Assembly: GCA_945862505.1 (NCBI GenBank) | Contig: CAMAYJ010000016.1 | Location: 1 to 39,139 of the forward strand | Direction: 5' to 3' | DNA length: 39,139 nt | Source of the DNA: Bifidobacterium breve | GTDB taxonomy: Bacteria > Actinomycetota > Acidimicrobiia > Acidimicrobiales > Acidimicrobilacustridaceae | Part shown: positions 31,124-39,139 of the stretch, piece after piece | How the letters are laid out: each line of letters starts with the position of its first letter | Position numbering within the stretch: position 1 is the stretch's first letter | Notes under the pieces: model-generated | What the model was told of the DNA's origin: nothing | What the model saw: only the letters and a program-made list of their open reading frames with translations | The model's database searches: none | Made by a program: the position numbers and the translations under genes

Positions 31124-33211
31124 GTGACGCCGACGACTGACCGAAAGACAACTCGGAATGACGGCTCTAAAGGCTTCGGCAAACTGAACGGATCGCAGCG
31201 ATACGCGAAGGATCGGATTCAGTCGCTTTATCGATCGGTTGTAGCGTTTATAAGTGATCGACGACGGTTGCTGATGTTTCCAGCCGCTGTCGTTGTTGTG
31301 GTCATGACCTTCACGGCTTTCGGCGTTTCAGGATCGTCAAGCCCGTTGCTCGCAACAGATGCTGGAAGCGGCGATTCCGTCGTTTTCGGGTTGCCCCGAT
31401 CGATCAGGTCCGACGAGTGGATCGTTCACACGCCGATGGTCATCTCGCAAGTCGAGAACAATTTGCCGCGCTATGGCGATGTTGGCGTGGGTTCGCACGA
31501 CATGTCGATTCTTTCTGATCTGCCCGTGTTGGACTGGACCATTGTCTTTCACCCTAATCATTGGGCGTATTTGATTTTGCCGATCGACAACGCCTACGCC
31601 TTCGACTGGTGGTCGCTAGCTGCCATCTTGCTTCTTGGTACTTATTGCTTTCTTTTTCTAATCACCGGTTCGTTACGTTGGTCAATTATCGGAGCACTTT
31701 TCCTCTACGGATCTCCCTATTTCCATTGGTGGTACACGTCATCAGCTTTCACCTCCCTCGGGTGGATGACTTTTGCCGTCTCTTGCATGCTCATAGCGGT
31801 GACTTCGTCCTGGCGGCGGAGACTGGTCTTTGCTGGATTGGCGTCCTATTCGTTGGTTTGTTTTGCTCTCGTCATCTACCCGCCTTGGCAGATTCCTGGA
31901 GCGATCGCGGTTGCAAGCGTTGGTTGTGGAGCGCTCTGGACTCGTTGGAGAACGGACTCTGCATCTCTGCGTTCGGTACTCACCACAGGTGTTGTTATGG
32001 CTGTTCTCACGCTCGTTCCACTTGGCGTCTTCGTAGCGACACGTCAGCCAGCTATGAATGCGATTGCTCACACCGTCTATCCGGGCGCGCGAGTTATCGC
32101 GGGTGGCAGTCTTCCTTGGACGCATCTCTTCACGGGGTGGTTCGGTTTGAACTATTTGACGAATGGTGCCGGCATGCGAGGCGCGCTTTTCCCGAACGAA
32201 TCCGAAGCATCGTCATTCCTATTTCTCGGCGTAATGCTTCTCTTCGCACTGCCGTTGGTCTGGAGATTTGTTGCGCCATTAGGCGACCGGTTGCGCGCCG
32301 TGATGATCGCCACCATTTCTGTGATGATGTTATTTTTCACACATATATTTGTCGGACTACCAAAAATCGTCGCCCGAATGACGTTGTTGTCGGTTGTGCC
32401 CGAACAAAGAACTCTGATGGGACTCGGGTTCGCGTCGATGGTGCTCGTTGTTGTGGTGGGGGTTTCTCTCGAGCGATTCGAAATCCCTCGTCTAAATAGG
32501 TGGTTCGCGACTGCAGTGTTGGTTGTGGTGAGCGCGGTGTGCGTCAGTGGACTCGCGCAAGATTTTCGGTCCGTGAACGCAGCGGCGGGGAGCCGATTGA
32601 TTGCAATAGCGGTGATAGCTGCTGTCGCTTCAGCAGCGTTGTATTTCTGGCGTCCATTGGTGTCAGTTGGAGTTCTGGCACTGTTTGGACTCATGGTTTC
32701 AGTGCCGGTGAACCCATTGGTGATCGGGATCTCGCAAACTCGTGATTCTTTGGTTGTGTCGACAGTTCGCACCATTTCATCTGCTTCAAATGGTGATGGT
32801 GCTTGGGTGGCAGACACCTATCCGTTGGCTTCGTTGCTGACGACGGCAGGAGTGCGGAACCTGAGCGGCGTCAACCTCTATCCCAACGTCGCAGCATGGG
32901 AAATAATTGACCCCAGCCACACCTACGAAAATGCGTGGAACCGCTATTCGCAGGCGGTGTGGTCGTTCGATGCGAATTTGAAAACTGCCGAAGTGGCGCT
33001 ATCTCAGGCTGACATGGTTGAGGTCAAAATCAACCCGTGTGATCCTGTTCTTGATAAATTCAACGTGCGTCACATCGTGACCGAAATTCGTGTTGCGGCG
33101 CCGTGTTTGAAGATACAGGAGGAATCGGTTGGTCCTTATGGAGTTCCGGTGTTCTTCTATGAGAGATCTCCAGTGGGAACGCCATCTTCAGAGGGCTGGA
33201 CTGTCCGATAA
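31124..33211 (+). CDS. large polytopic membrane protein, possible GT-C-type glycosyltransferase
   Basis: 695 aa, GTG start. A basic N-terminal tail (about 1-45), a first helix (50-68), then an outside loop with ATDAGSGDSVVFGLPRSIRSDEWIVHTP, where RSDEW(x)VxTP is typical of a family of actinobacterial polytopic proteins in glycan loci. About ten further helices fill 140-530, and the last ~160 residues (YPLASLLTTAGVRNLSGVNLYPN...) are a soluble outside domain with two Cys (in NPCDP and APCLK). The shape resembles lipid-linked-sugar-dependent GT-C transferases, which add sugars outside the membrane, but no GT-C catalytic DxD is certain. It stands alone with its own leaderless-looking start, just before the ABC exporter. 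Confidence 0.75.
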   Translation: MTPTTDRKTTRNDGSKGFGKLNGSQRYAKDRIQSLYRSVVAFISDRRRLLMFPAAVVVVVMTFTAFGVSGSSSPLLATDAGSGDSVVFGLPRSIRSDEWIVHTPMVISQVENNLPRYGDVGVGSHDMSILSDLPVLDWTIVFHPNHWAYLILPIDNAYAFDWWSLAAILLLGTYCFLFLITGSLRWSIIGALFLYGSPYFHWWYTSSAFTSLGWMTFAVSCMLIAVTSSWRRRLVFAGLASYSLVCFALVIYPPWQIPGAIAVASVGCGALWTRWRTDSASLRSVLTTGVVMAVLTLVPLGVFVATRQPAMNAIAHTVYPGARVIAGGSLPWTHLFTGWFGLNYLTNGAGMRGALFPNESEASSFLFLGVMLLFALPLVWRFVAPLGDRLRAVMIATISVMMLFFTHIFVGLPKIVARMTLLSVVPEQRTLMGLGFASMVLVVVVGVSLERFEIPRLNRWFATAVLVVVSAVCVSGLAQDFRSVNAAAGSRLIAIAVIAAVASAALYFWRPLVSVGVLALFGLMVSVPVNPLVIGISQTRDSLVVSTVRTISSASNGDGAWVADTYPLASLLTTAGVRNLSGVNLYPNVAAWEIIDPSHTYENAWNRYSQAVWSFDANLKTAEVALSQADMVEVKINPCDPVLDKFNVRHIVTEIRVAAPCLKIQEESVGPYGVPVFFYERSPVGTPSSEGWTVR

Positions 33212-33229
33212 CTATGCGGAGCCCCCTGC

Positions 33230-33240
33230 TATCCTTGACA
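33230..33240 (+). promoter_or_regulatory. possible promoter of the ABC exporter operon
   Basis: In the 82-nt gap before the permease, TATCCT (33230-33235) fits TAnnnT and directly abuts a perfect -35-like TTGACA (33235-33240). TTGACA has only a weak -10 candidate about 18 nt on (CTCGTA), so TATCCT as the -10 is the other reading. The gap also has a CCCG/CGGG hairpin. Confidence 0.35.
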
Positions 33241-33293
33241 ACTCCCGCTGAATCGGGACTCGTAAACCAACACAAGAGTGGAAGAGTCAGGCG

Positions 33294-34097
33294 TTGAAGG
33301 TTGTAAGCGAGCTTTGGGCCTACCGCAATCTGACCTACAACCTCGCCCAGCGCGAGTTGAGGTCACGATACAAGAAGAGTTTGCTCGGGTGGTTGTGGTC
33401 GCTTCTCAATCCGGCTTCGATTCTTGTGGTCTATACCCTAGTTTTTGGGTATTTCTTTAGTGCTCAAGCTCCCACCGCCGGGAATGGTCGGACCACAGTT
33501 TTTGCTCTGTACCTGTTCTGTGGCTTGTGGGTATGGAACCTCTTCAATGGCACCGTCTTGGGTGCGATTGCTGCGTTGCAGACATCTGGTCCGTTGCTGA
33601 ACAAGGTCTATTTCCCGCCAGCGTGTCCGGCCCTTGCAAATACGATCACCGTGTTACTCCAGGCGATGATCGAGGCCGGCATTCTTCTCGTCATCATGGT
33701 CTGCCTTGGGAACGTGGGCTGGATGCTTCTGCTGTTTCCACTGCTCATACTGTGCGTCACGCTGTTTTCGGTTGGCATTGGACTTGCGTTAAGCGTGTAC
33801 AACGTCTTCTACCGCGATGTGAATTATCTCGTGACAATCGGGATGAACGTTCTGTTCTACGCCACGCCGATTATCTACCCGATCACTTTGGTCGAAGACA
33901 AGAGCATGACATTGGCGCGGATTTTGCAACTGAATCCCATTGCTCAATATGTTCAGTGGTCTCGTGACATCTTTTATGGGCTAACAGTGCCCAGTACAGC
34001 GTCACTCATCATTGTGCCATTGGCCTCGTTTGCGATTTTCGTGGTTGGACTCTTGATCTTCAATCGCAAGTCGCGAGACATTGCGCAGGAGTTGTGA
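33294..34097 (+). CDS. ABC-2 type polysaccharide exporter, permease (Wzm/TagG-like)
   Basis: 267 aa with six membrane helices. The opening SELWAYRNLTYNLAQRELRSRYKKSLLGWLWSLLNP is diagnostic of the ABC2 permeases that export O antigen, teichoic acid or rhamnan chains: an amphipathic interface helix followed by KKSxLGWLWSLLNP. Then FSAQAPTAGNGRTTVFALYLFCGLWVWNLF, and NVFYRDVNYLVTIGMNVLFYATPIIYPI near the middle, and a last helix ending in NRKSRDIAQEL. It starts with TTG 33294 after a GGAAGAG ribosome binding site. The ATPase gene begins 4 nt after its stop. The pair exports a finished polymer made in the cytoplasm. Confidence 0.9.
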   Translation: MKVVSELWAYRNLTYNLAQRELRSRYKKSLLGWLWSLLNPASILVVYTLVFGYFFSAQAPTAGNGRTTVFALYLFCGLWVWNLFNGTVLGAIAALQTSGPLLNKVYFPPACPALANTITVLLQAMIEAGILLVIMVCLGNVGWMLLLFPLLILCVTLFSVGIGLALSVYNVFYRDVNYLVTIGMNVLFYATPIIYPITLVEDKSMTLARILQLNPIAQYVQWSRDIFYGLTVPSTASLIIVPLASFAIFVVGLLIFNRKSRDIAQEL

Positions 34098-34101
34098 ACT
34101 G

Positions 34102-35301
34102 ATGAACGCCATCGAAGTTGAGGATGTCTCGAAGAGATTTCGTTTGTACACGGATCGCCCCGGAAGCGTGAAGCAGTTGTTCACGAAATTCGGGCGCCCG
34201 AAATACGAAGACTTCTGGGCAGTCCGCAACGTGACCCTCGATGTTGGTCACGCGAGCGTCGCAGGTCTCATCGGACATAACGGTTGCGGAAAGTCCACAC
34301 TCCTCCGAATGATGGCCGGCATTCATTTTCCGACTTCCGGATCCGTCGCGACCTCCGGACGGATCTCTGCTTTGCTCGAATTGGGAGCGGGATTTCATCC
34401 TGAACTCACGGGCAGAGAGAACGTCTATCTCAATGCTTCGATTTTGGGGTTGAGCCGCAAACAAACCGATGTGATCTTCGATCGGATTGTCGATTTTTCG
34501 GGTCTCTCTGCGTTTATCGATAGTCCGGTAAAGCACTACTCGAGCGGCATGTATGTGCGGCTTGGATTCTCAGTTGCTGTGCATGTCGATCCACAGATTC
34601 TTCTCGTGGACGAAGTGATTGCTGTTGGCGACGAGGACTTTCAGCGCAGATGCCTCGATCACCTCGCAGGCCTGAAAGCCTCAGGCGTAACGATTGTTTT
34701 GGTCTCGCACAATCTCGGGGTCGTTGGTGACCTTTGTGAACAGGTCACATGGATGGACCACGGAGTCGTCAGAGATAGCGGAGAACCGTCCTCGGTCATC
34801 GCGAACTATCTCCGGGAAGTGAACGCAGGCGAAGCCGAGCGACTTCGTATCGAAGCTGAAGCATCAGGGCTTCTCCCTCCACCAGCGAAAGTAACTGAGT
34901 CGGAGATGGTCGATGATTCAGGTAATCCGCTCGAATTCGGAGTCACGGGCCAGCCCCTCACGATGCGAGTCGCCCTGCCAGAAGTCCTGGGGTCTGAAGA
35001 ACACTCCTATTCGCTGATGATTCAAACCGATTCCGGTGTGGTGGTGGGCGAAACGGAAATGAGCGCGCCGATGGCTCAGCAGGGCTCACTGTCGAATGGC
35101 TACACAATTCGATGCCGATTCGATCCGTTGTTGCTTGCCCCCGGAATCTATGAAGGTCGAGTGCGTGTGCACGGCGGCACGACGGTGCGCGCCGAGGCAA
35201 TGCGTGATTTCGGCTTTTCGTTCCGTGTGCGCGCGGAGTCTTCGCCTCCAGGCGGGCTTCTTCGACTTCCCGTCACTTGGCTGGAAGACAACGGTCGGTG
35301 A
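34102..35301 (+). CDS. ABC polysaccharide exporter ATPase (Wzt/TagH-like) with C-terminal cargo domain
   Basis: 399 aa. Residues 1-250 are the nucleotide-binding domain: Walker A GHNGCGKST (58-66), YSSGMYVRLGF signature (146-156), Walker B ILLVDEV (166-172) and a switch His in VSHNLG. FHPELTGRENVYLNASILGLSRKQ is typical of polysaccharide exporters. The last ~145 residues (about 255-399) form a beta-rich domain like the Wzt C-terminal domain, which in E. coli O-antigen exporters recognises the modified chain end. ATG 34102 has GGAG 10 nt upstream and begins 4 nt after the permease stop. The GT2 gene starts 7 nt after its stop, so the operon continues. Confidence 0.92.
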   Translation: MNAIEVEDVSKRFRLYTDRPGSVKQLFTKFGRPKYEDFWAVRNVTLDVGHASVAGLIGHNGCGKSTLLRMMAGIHFPTSGSVATSGRISALLELGAGFHPELTGRENVYLNASILGLSRKQTDVIFDRIVDFSGLSAFIDSPVKHYSSGMYVRLGFSVAVHVDPQILLVDEVIAVGDEDFQRRCLDHLAGLKASGVTIVLVSHNLGVVGDLCEQVTWMDHGVVRDSGEPSSVIANYLREVNAGEAERLRIEAEASGLLPPPAKVTESEMVDDSGNPLEFGVTGQPLTMRVALPEVLGSEEHSYSLMIQTDSGVVVGETEMSAPMAQQGSLSNGYTIRCRFDPLLLAPGIYEGRVRVHGGTTVRAEAMRDFGFSFRVRAESSPPGGLLRLPVTWLEDNGR

Positions 35302-35308
35302 AAGCTCG

Positions 35309-36184
35309 ATGGCGCAGTTCGCTGGACTAATCCCGAAGTTGGACCCATACGCTCGATCGTTTAATGCCGAACGAGCAGCACGAGTGTCAATGCCTCGCCG
35401 AACCTTGCGAGGGGACGGTCGAACGACTGGACTTTCACTACTCGTCCTTCATATGGACCGCCCAGAACTCCTGAAACGACTTTGGTTGGGTTTCGACAAA
35501 CTTCGGGAAGTTTGTGACCGCGCCGGTCTCGAGATCGAACTTCTCCTTGGGGATACGGGTTCCACGAATCCTGAAACGCTTGCACTCCTTGACGACCCGC
35601 CTGAGGGCGTTGAGATCACCCGAGAAATGGAGTACCAGTTCTCGCGATGCAACAACGACCTTTTTGAGAACGCGAACTACGCAACGGTTCTGTTTATGAA
35701 CAACGACGTCTTTATCGATGAGCGACCCGAGGGCGTGGTCGAGGCATATCGGGCACTCACCAAAGATCCTCAACTCGGTGCTGTGGGCGTGGTGCTTCTC
35801 TTCGAAGACGGAACCGTTCAGCACGCTGGAGTCGAGTTTTTACAAACACCTGAGTTGTTTGCCGTCCCGTATCACCCGGGCACGCGGCAGCCGTCTACGC
35901 ATCAATTGGGGGACACGATTGAGTCTTCCGCTGCGACAGGGGCATTTCTTCTGACGCCGAGCGACCTCTTCGCACGGTCAGGAGGCTTTGACGAGCGGTA
36001 TGCCGCCGAGTGCCAAGACATCGATTATTGCCTCCGGCTCCGTCGAGCGGGATTTGAGATCCGAACGATGTCGGTAGGACCGATCTTCCACGTCGAAAAC
36101 GGAACCCGCGAATCAGGCGAGGAAGACTGGAGCGATAGAGCGTTGTTTGTCCGTCGTTGGAGTTCCTTCGTGGAGTGTCTCTAA
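35309..36184 (+). CDS. GT2 glycosyltransferase
   Basis: 291 aa. GLSLLVLHMDRPELLKRLW opens a GT-A domain; GDTGST (81-86) is the nucleotide-binding acidic turn and FMNNDVFIDE (129-138) the metal site (NND). Later LFEDGTVQHAGVEF, ATGAFLLTPSDLF, FDERYAAECQDIDYCLRLRRAG (acceptor-side D/E cluster) are family features. No membrane helix. ATG 35309 follows GTGAAAG, a weak ribosome binding site; the frame can be extended to 35096 but that part overlaps the ATPase gene in another frame. Its stop lies 2 nt before the next ATG. Likely adds a sugar to the exported glycan; specificity unknown. Confidence 0.85.
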   Translation: MAQFAGLIPKLDPYARSFNAERAARVSMPRRTLRGDGRTTGLSLLVLHMDRPELLKRLWLGFDKLREVCDRAGLEIELLLGDTGSTNPETLALLDDPPEGVEITREMEYQFSRCNNDLFENANYATVLFMNNDVFIDERPEGVVEAYRALTKDPQLGAVGVVLLFEDGTVQHAGVEFLQTPELFAVPYHPGTRQPSTHQLGDTIESSAATGAFLLTPSDLFARSGGFDERYAAECQDIDYCLRLRRAGFEIRTMSVGPIFHVENGTRESGEEDWSDRALFVRRWSSFVECL

Positions 36185-36186
36185 TA

Positions 36187-37377
36187 ATGAGGAACGTCTT
36201 GTTGCTTACATCGGTCATGAAACGCGGTTATGGCGTTTCCGTCGTTGCCCGAGAAGTCGCCGACCGCATTGATGCTGCCGGTTGGAAGATGTCGATTGGA
36301 TGTCTCGAAGTCGACGAGTTTTATGACGCCGACGATGTGGTCGAGTTGCGCCCATCTTCGCAGATGATTTTTGAGTACTGCCAAGAAAATTCGATCGAGA
36401 TCGTGGTTGCGCAAACCAGTCCATATTTCGAGGTACTGCCTGCACTCGAAATGTGGATTCCCACCGTAGTTTTTGAACATGGCGATCCGACGCCAACGAT
36501 GTTCGAGCACGACGTGTTCGAGCGCGAGCAATTAAAGGTCCATAAGCTGAAGCGGGTCTACCCCAAGGTCGATGCAGTCCTGACCAGTTCGTATTTTCTT
36601 CGAGACGAACTGCTTTGGCCGAAAGCAAAAGTCATTGCACTTGGGTGCGACCACGTCACCGATTTTGGACAGCCTTCGACTCAGCGGACAGCTTCGGACC
36701 ATGCTCCGCTTCGAGTAGGTACCTTGATGCGTCTGGGGAGTGGCGAAGCTCTCTATAAGGGTCTTGATGAATATCTTGCGATCGTTTCCCACTTCACCGA
36801 TCGTCCCGGTTTTGATTTCTCGATTATGGGCCGTGGGGAGGAATCTGATCGCCTGTGGTGGGAGGAACGTGGCGTTCACTGTCACCTCAATGCCACCGAT
36901 GAAGAGCGTTCGATATTTCTTTCTGAGCTCGATGTTTTCATCTCGCCGAGCAAGTGGGAAGGATTCAATCTTCCACTTGTCGAAGCGCATGCGTCGGGAA
37001 CGGTGGGCTTGGCGTTCGACGTGGGTGCACATCCAGAGACGACCCCATACGTACTCGCCAATATCGCAGACGCGAACTTCCTCCTAGAAGAGTGGCAGCG
37101 AGATTCAGCGCTTCTGCAACTGGCATCAGAGCGTTGCTATGCCTACGCCCGTAAGAAGTTTCCGTGGGAAGCGACGGCTATTGAACTTGGCGCATACCTT
37201 GACGGTGTGGTCGCTTCGGCCAATTGGGGTCCGTGGCGTCGAAGCCGCATCATGAAGATCTGGCGGATGGTTGTTGGGCGCTACCGAATCGACGGATTCA
37301 TAGGCATCACAAAGGCTGTCGTTGCGAGAGTTCGGAAACTCGCCGGTCGAGCGCTAGCAAAACTCAGACGGAGTTAG
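36187..37377 (+). CDS. GT4-like glycosyltransferase
   Basis: 396 aa, GT-B fold. The N-terminal domain has MRNVLLLTSVMKRGYGVSVVAREVADRI, typical of GT4 enzymes acting on lipid-linked or cell-surface glycans. The C-terminal domain has RVGTLMRLGSGEALYKGLDEYL, FSIMGRGEE, FISPSKWEGFNLPLVEAHASGT with the EX7E pair, and VGLAFDVGAHPE. The basic tail (RSRIMKIWRMVVGRYRIDG...KLRRS) may lie on the membrane. ATG 36187 is 2 nt after the preceding GT2 stop; an in-frame ATG at 36157 would overlap it. The stop TAG overlaps the stop of the convergent minus-strand GT2 by 4 nt. Donor unknown. Confidence 0.87.
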   Translation: MRNVLLLTSVMKRGYGVSVVAREVADRIDAAGWKMSIGCLEVDEFYDADDVVELRPSSQMIFEYCQENSIEIVVAQTSPYFEVLPALEMWIPTVVFEHGDPTPTMFEHDVFEREQLKVHKLKRVYPKVDAVLTSSYFLRDELLWPKAKVIALGCDHVTDFGQPSTQRTASDHAPLRVGTLMRLGSGEALYKGLDEYLAIVSHFTDRPGFDFSIMGRGEESDRLWWEERGVHCHLNATDEERSIFLSELDVFISPSKWEGFNLPLVEAHASGTVGLAFDVGAHPETTPYVLANIADANFLLEEWQRDSALLQLASERCYAYARKKFPWEATAIELGAYLDGVVASANWGPWRRSRIMKIWRMVVGRYRIDGFIGITKAVVARVRKLAGRALAKLRRS

Positions 37378-38849
37378 TGCGCACCCTTTTCCAGCCATTC
37401 GATACGACCGGATTCGAGATTTGGATTCGAATACGGATCGGAGTTGAGTTGGGCGCCCCATCGTGAAAAAAGAAGGTGCGCTTCTTCGGCAGTGACGGTT
37501 CCGTCGCGAGTGACACTTTCGAAGTGGAAAAGCACAGCGTGTGGCGTAACGATGTTGCGTAAACCGCGTTCGCGCAGACGCAGGGAAAAGTCGACATCAT
37601 TGAAATTATTGGGAAAGTCGAGAGCCATCCCGCCGACTTCATCAAAAACTTCTGCGCGAATGGCAAGACATGCGGCTGTCACCCCAATGCATTCCCTTGT
37701 GACCCGACACATGTCTTCGGGCCCTGGGTAGTCCCCGTCGTAACCAGCGAAGAGATGAAAGGTTCCGTCGGCATAACGATGACCGATGTGCTGAAGACGA
37801 CCGTCCGCCAGAAGGAGTCTCGCTCCTACAGCGCCCACGCCTGGATCGAGGGCCAATCCGATCAGTTCTTCGATGAAATCCTCAGAAATGACTTCCATGT
37901 CGTCATTGAGAAGTAACAGAACTTGGCCGCTTGAGGCCGCTCGACCTTTGGCAATTTTGTCGGAGAAATTGAAGGGGTGGTCGTAGTCGACCCAAACAAG
38001 GCGATCGCCGCAGAGTTGGGTGAGAGCCCGGCGCACAAGTGGCGGGGTGGCGGTGTCGGCGACAACGACGAACTCCACATTTTTCCAAGTTGATTTGGTA
38101 ATGATCGATTGCACGAGTTCGATAATGAAAACGCGTTCCTGACCCCAAACCGTTCCCGAGGATCCGCAGGTGGGGATGATCAGGCTGACCTTCGTAGACG
38201 CATCTGTTTGGCGACGGAGATGCAGCGTGTTCCCAGGTTCGGAAATCTCGACATTTGCGGCAATATTCTGTCGTGCGCAGTGTGCTTGGACGACCGCAGT
38301 GGCTTCCAGCATTTCGTTAGAGCCTCGGCCGGGCGGATCTGGATTGACGCTGAAGGATGGATCGACGTATCCGACAAGCGGCTTCGGAATGTGAACGACT
38401 TTTCCGCCGCTCTCGGTAAGCCTGAGAACCAGTTCCCACCGAAGAGCGGAACCGTGCACAGTGGCCAGCGACTCGTCGAGTGCTGAGTCAAGAACTGCGG
38501 CGAGAGCCTTGGTGCGGCGAACTGCGAGGAGTTTGCCGATGTAGAACTGGGAGCGGAAGCGTTCCGGGGACCAATCGGGCTTGAAGTGAGATCGAAGGTG
38601 GCGACCGCGATTATCGGAGATTGATTCATCCGAGTAGGCGACGACTACTTCAGGATCGCTAAATGCGGCTCCGAGAAACGCTTGGGACAGCTCGTTGTTG
38701 GTGCCGCCTTGATGGTCAGAGAGGACGACGACATCGGCCAACGAGGAATTGAGTGCAGCATTGAGTGCAGAGCGATCGGCGTGATCGTCAAGAACAACAA
38801 TTTCGACCGTCGCCTTTTTCTCTTTCTTCGGCTTGATTTTTGAATTCAT
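37374..38849 (-). CDS. tandem-domain GT2 glycosyltransferase
   Basis: 491 aa from ATG 38847-38849. Residues about 15-165 are a degenerate GT-A domain (VEIVVLDDHADRS, VVVAYSDESISDN, FKPDWSPERFRSQFYIG), typical of the N-terminal half of large GT2 proteins; 220-470 are the catalytic one: VSLIIPTCGSSG, VADTATPP, LLLLNDDMEV (metal site NDD, 315-317), GAVGARLLLADGRLQHIGH, and FNDVDFSLRLRERG. An in-frame extension to 38936 has no family support. The start overlaps the upstream coiled-coil gene by ATGA, so the two are coupled and read from the right edge. Ends against the GT4 gene (4-nt overlap). Probably another sugar transfer of the same locus. Confidence 0.88.
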   Translation of the reverse strand: MNSKIKPKKEKKATVEIVVLDDHADRSALNAALNSSLADVVVLSDHQGGTNNELSQAFLGAAFSDPEVVVAYSDESISDNRGRHLRSHFKPDWSPERFRSQFYIGKLLAVRRTKALAAVLDSALDESLATVHGSALRWELVLRLTESGGKVVHIPKPLVGYVDPSFSVNPDPPGRGSNEMLEATAVVQAHCARQNIAANVEISEPGNTLHLRRQTDASTKVSLIIPTCGSSGTVWGQERVFIIELVQSIITKSTWKNVEFVVVADTATPPLVRRALTQLCGDRLVWVDYDHPFNFSDKIAKGRAASSGQVLLLLNDDMEVISEDFIEELIGLALDPGVGAVGARLLLADGRLQHIGHRYADGTFHLFAGYDGDYPGPEDMCRVTRECIGVTAACLAIRAEVFDEVGGMALDFPNNFNDVDFSLRLRERGLRNIVTPHAVLFHFESVTRDGTVTAEEAHLLFSRWGAQLNSDPYSNPNLESGRIEWLEKGAH

Positions 38850-39139
38850 CGTCGACGTAGGCCACCAATGACTCGGCCAAAGACTGGGACCTTCTTCACG
38901 ACACGATCGCGAAACCAGACGAAATCGCGTTGCCAACGCCGCACTTCGTTCTCCAACTCGACAATTTGCGCACGGAGACTTCCGGTCTCTAGCTCGGCAG
39001 TTCGAGCTGCATCTCGAGCGGTGAGGGCGTTGCGGGTCAAATCTTCGTAGGACTTCTCTGAAGGTCCGACGAGCGCACGGAGTCGCGAAACTTCACTGCG
39101 AAGTTCGGTGAGTTCGTCGGAGGGGGGAATCGCAACGGG
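38846..39139 (-). CDS. C-terminal part of a coiled-coil protein, partial
   Basis: The last 97 residues of a gene whose 5' end lies beyond the right edge; the frame is open to the last base. Heptad-like spacing of Leu, Ala and Glu from DELTELRSEVSRLRALVG through AARTAELETGSLRAQIVELENEVRRWQRDF indicates a coiled coil, ending in a basic tail (FRDRVVKKVPVFGRVIGGLRRR). The TGA overlaps the downstream GT2 ATG. In polysaccharide loci such coiled-coil tails end larger glycosyltransferases or methyltransferases, but the domain is not visible here, so no function is assigned. Confidence 0.7.
   Translation of the reverse strand, partial: PVAIPPSDELTELRSEVSRLRALVGPSEKSYEDLTRNALTARDAARTAELETGSLRAQIVELENEVRRWQRDFVWFRDRVVKKVPVFGRVIGGLRRR

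Noticed and set aside
31561-32499. Plus-strand open frame of 312 codons in another frame of the polytopic protein gene
   Set aside because: Product is rich in Arg, Cys and Ser without any domain; the overlapping frame encodes regular membrane helices.
35096-35308. Upstream extension of the GT2 at 35309
   Set aside because: The 71 extra codons lie within the ABC ATPase gene in a different frame and give a Cys/Arg-rich sequence unlike a GT2 N terminus.
1-39139. tRNA genes, CRISPR arrays, insertion sequences, phage or defence genes
   Set aside because: No cloverleaf sequence, direct-repeat array, transposase, integrase, nuclease or toxin-antitoxin motif was seen in any reading frame or gap.

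Overview
The window reads as a densely packed chromosome segment of a high-GC actinobacterium, most likely of the Acidimicrobiia type. Support: GTG and TTG starts are common, TAnnnT-type -10 elements often sit only 7-9 nt from the start codon (leaderless look), and the left part keeps the gene neighbourhood known from actinobacteria such as Mycobacterium tuberculosis (TIGR01777 epimerase, dihydrolipoamide acyltransferase, lipB, lipA, leucyl aminopeptidase). There are no mycolic-acid or arabinogalactan genes. No tRNA, rRNA, CRISPR array, transposase or phage gene was seen.

Region 1 (1-5166), lipoyl-dependent 2-oxoacid metabolism: a cut TIGR01777 epimerase gene on the minus strand, a possible 29-residue membrane peptide, lpdA (E3), an E2 acyltransferase gene, and one open frame carrying both LipB (octanoyltransferase) and LipA (lipoyl synthase), so the protein that needs lipoate and the enzymes that attach it are adjacent. 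Region 2 (5260-8377): two overlapping glycosyltransferase genes inserted between housekeeping genes. Region 3 (8413-18950), housekeeping: M24 peptidase, an 8-helix membrane protein of unknown function, B12-dependent methionine synthase metH (minus) divergent from a PduO-type cobalamin adenosyltransferase, leucyl aminopeptidase, an unknown minus-strand protein, a sirtuin, and a MoeB/ThiF-type activating enzyme with its rhodanese domain at the N terminus.

Region 4 (19047-39139), cell-surface polysaccharide locus: a flippase-like membrane protein and a methyltransferase; an exported protein with a possible lysozyme-like domain and four ~100-residue repeats; rmlA; a GH25 lysozyme-like protein with five of the same repeats; rmlC-rmlB-rmlD; a GT2 enzyme; a large polytopic membrane protein; an ABC-2 polysaccharide exporter (Wzm/Wzt type, ATPase with a C-terminal cargo domain); then GT2 and GT4 enzymes, with a tandem-domain GT2 and a cut coiled-coil protein coming in from the right on the minus strand. 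Together these can make dTDP-L-rhamnose, build a rhamnose-containing glycan on the inner face of the membrane and export it. The two repeat-bearing exported proteins that interleave with the rml genes are the most interesting feature: their shared repeat could be a wall-binding module matched to the polymer made here, although this is inference.

Both window edges cut genes (1-353 and 38846-39139, both minus strand). Starts were chosen from ribosome binding sites, leaderless -10 spacing and family start positions, and several are therefore later than the longest open frame.
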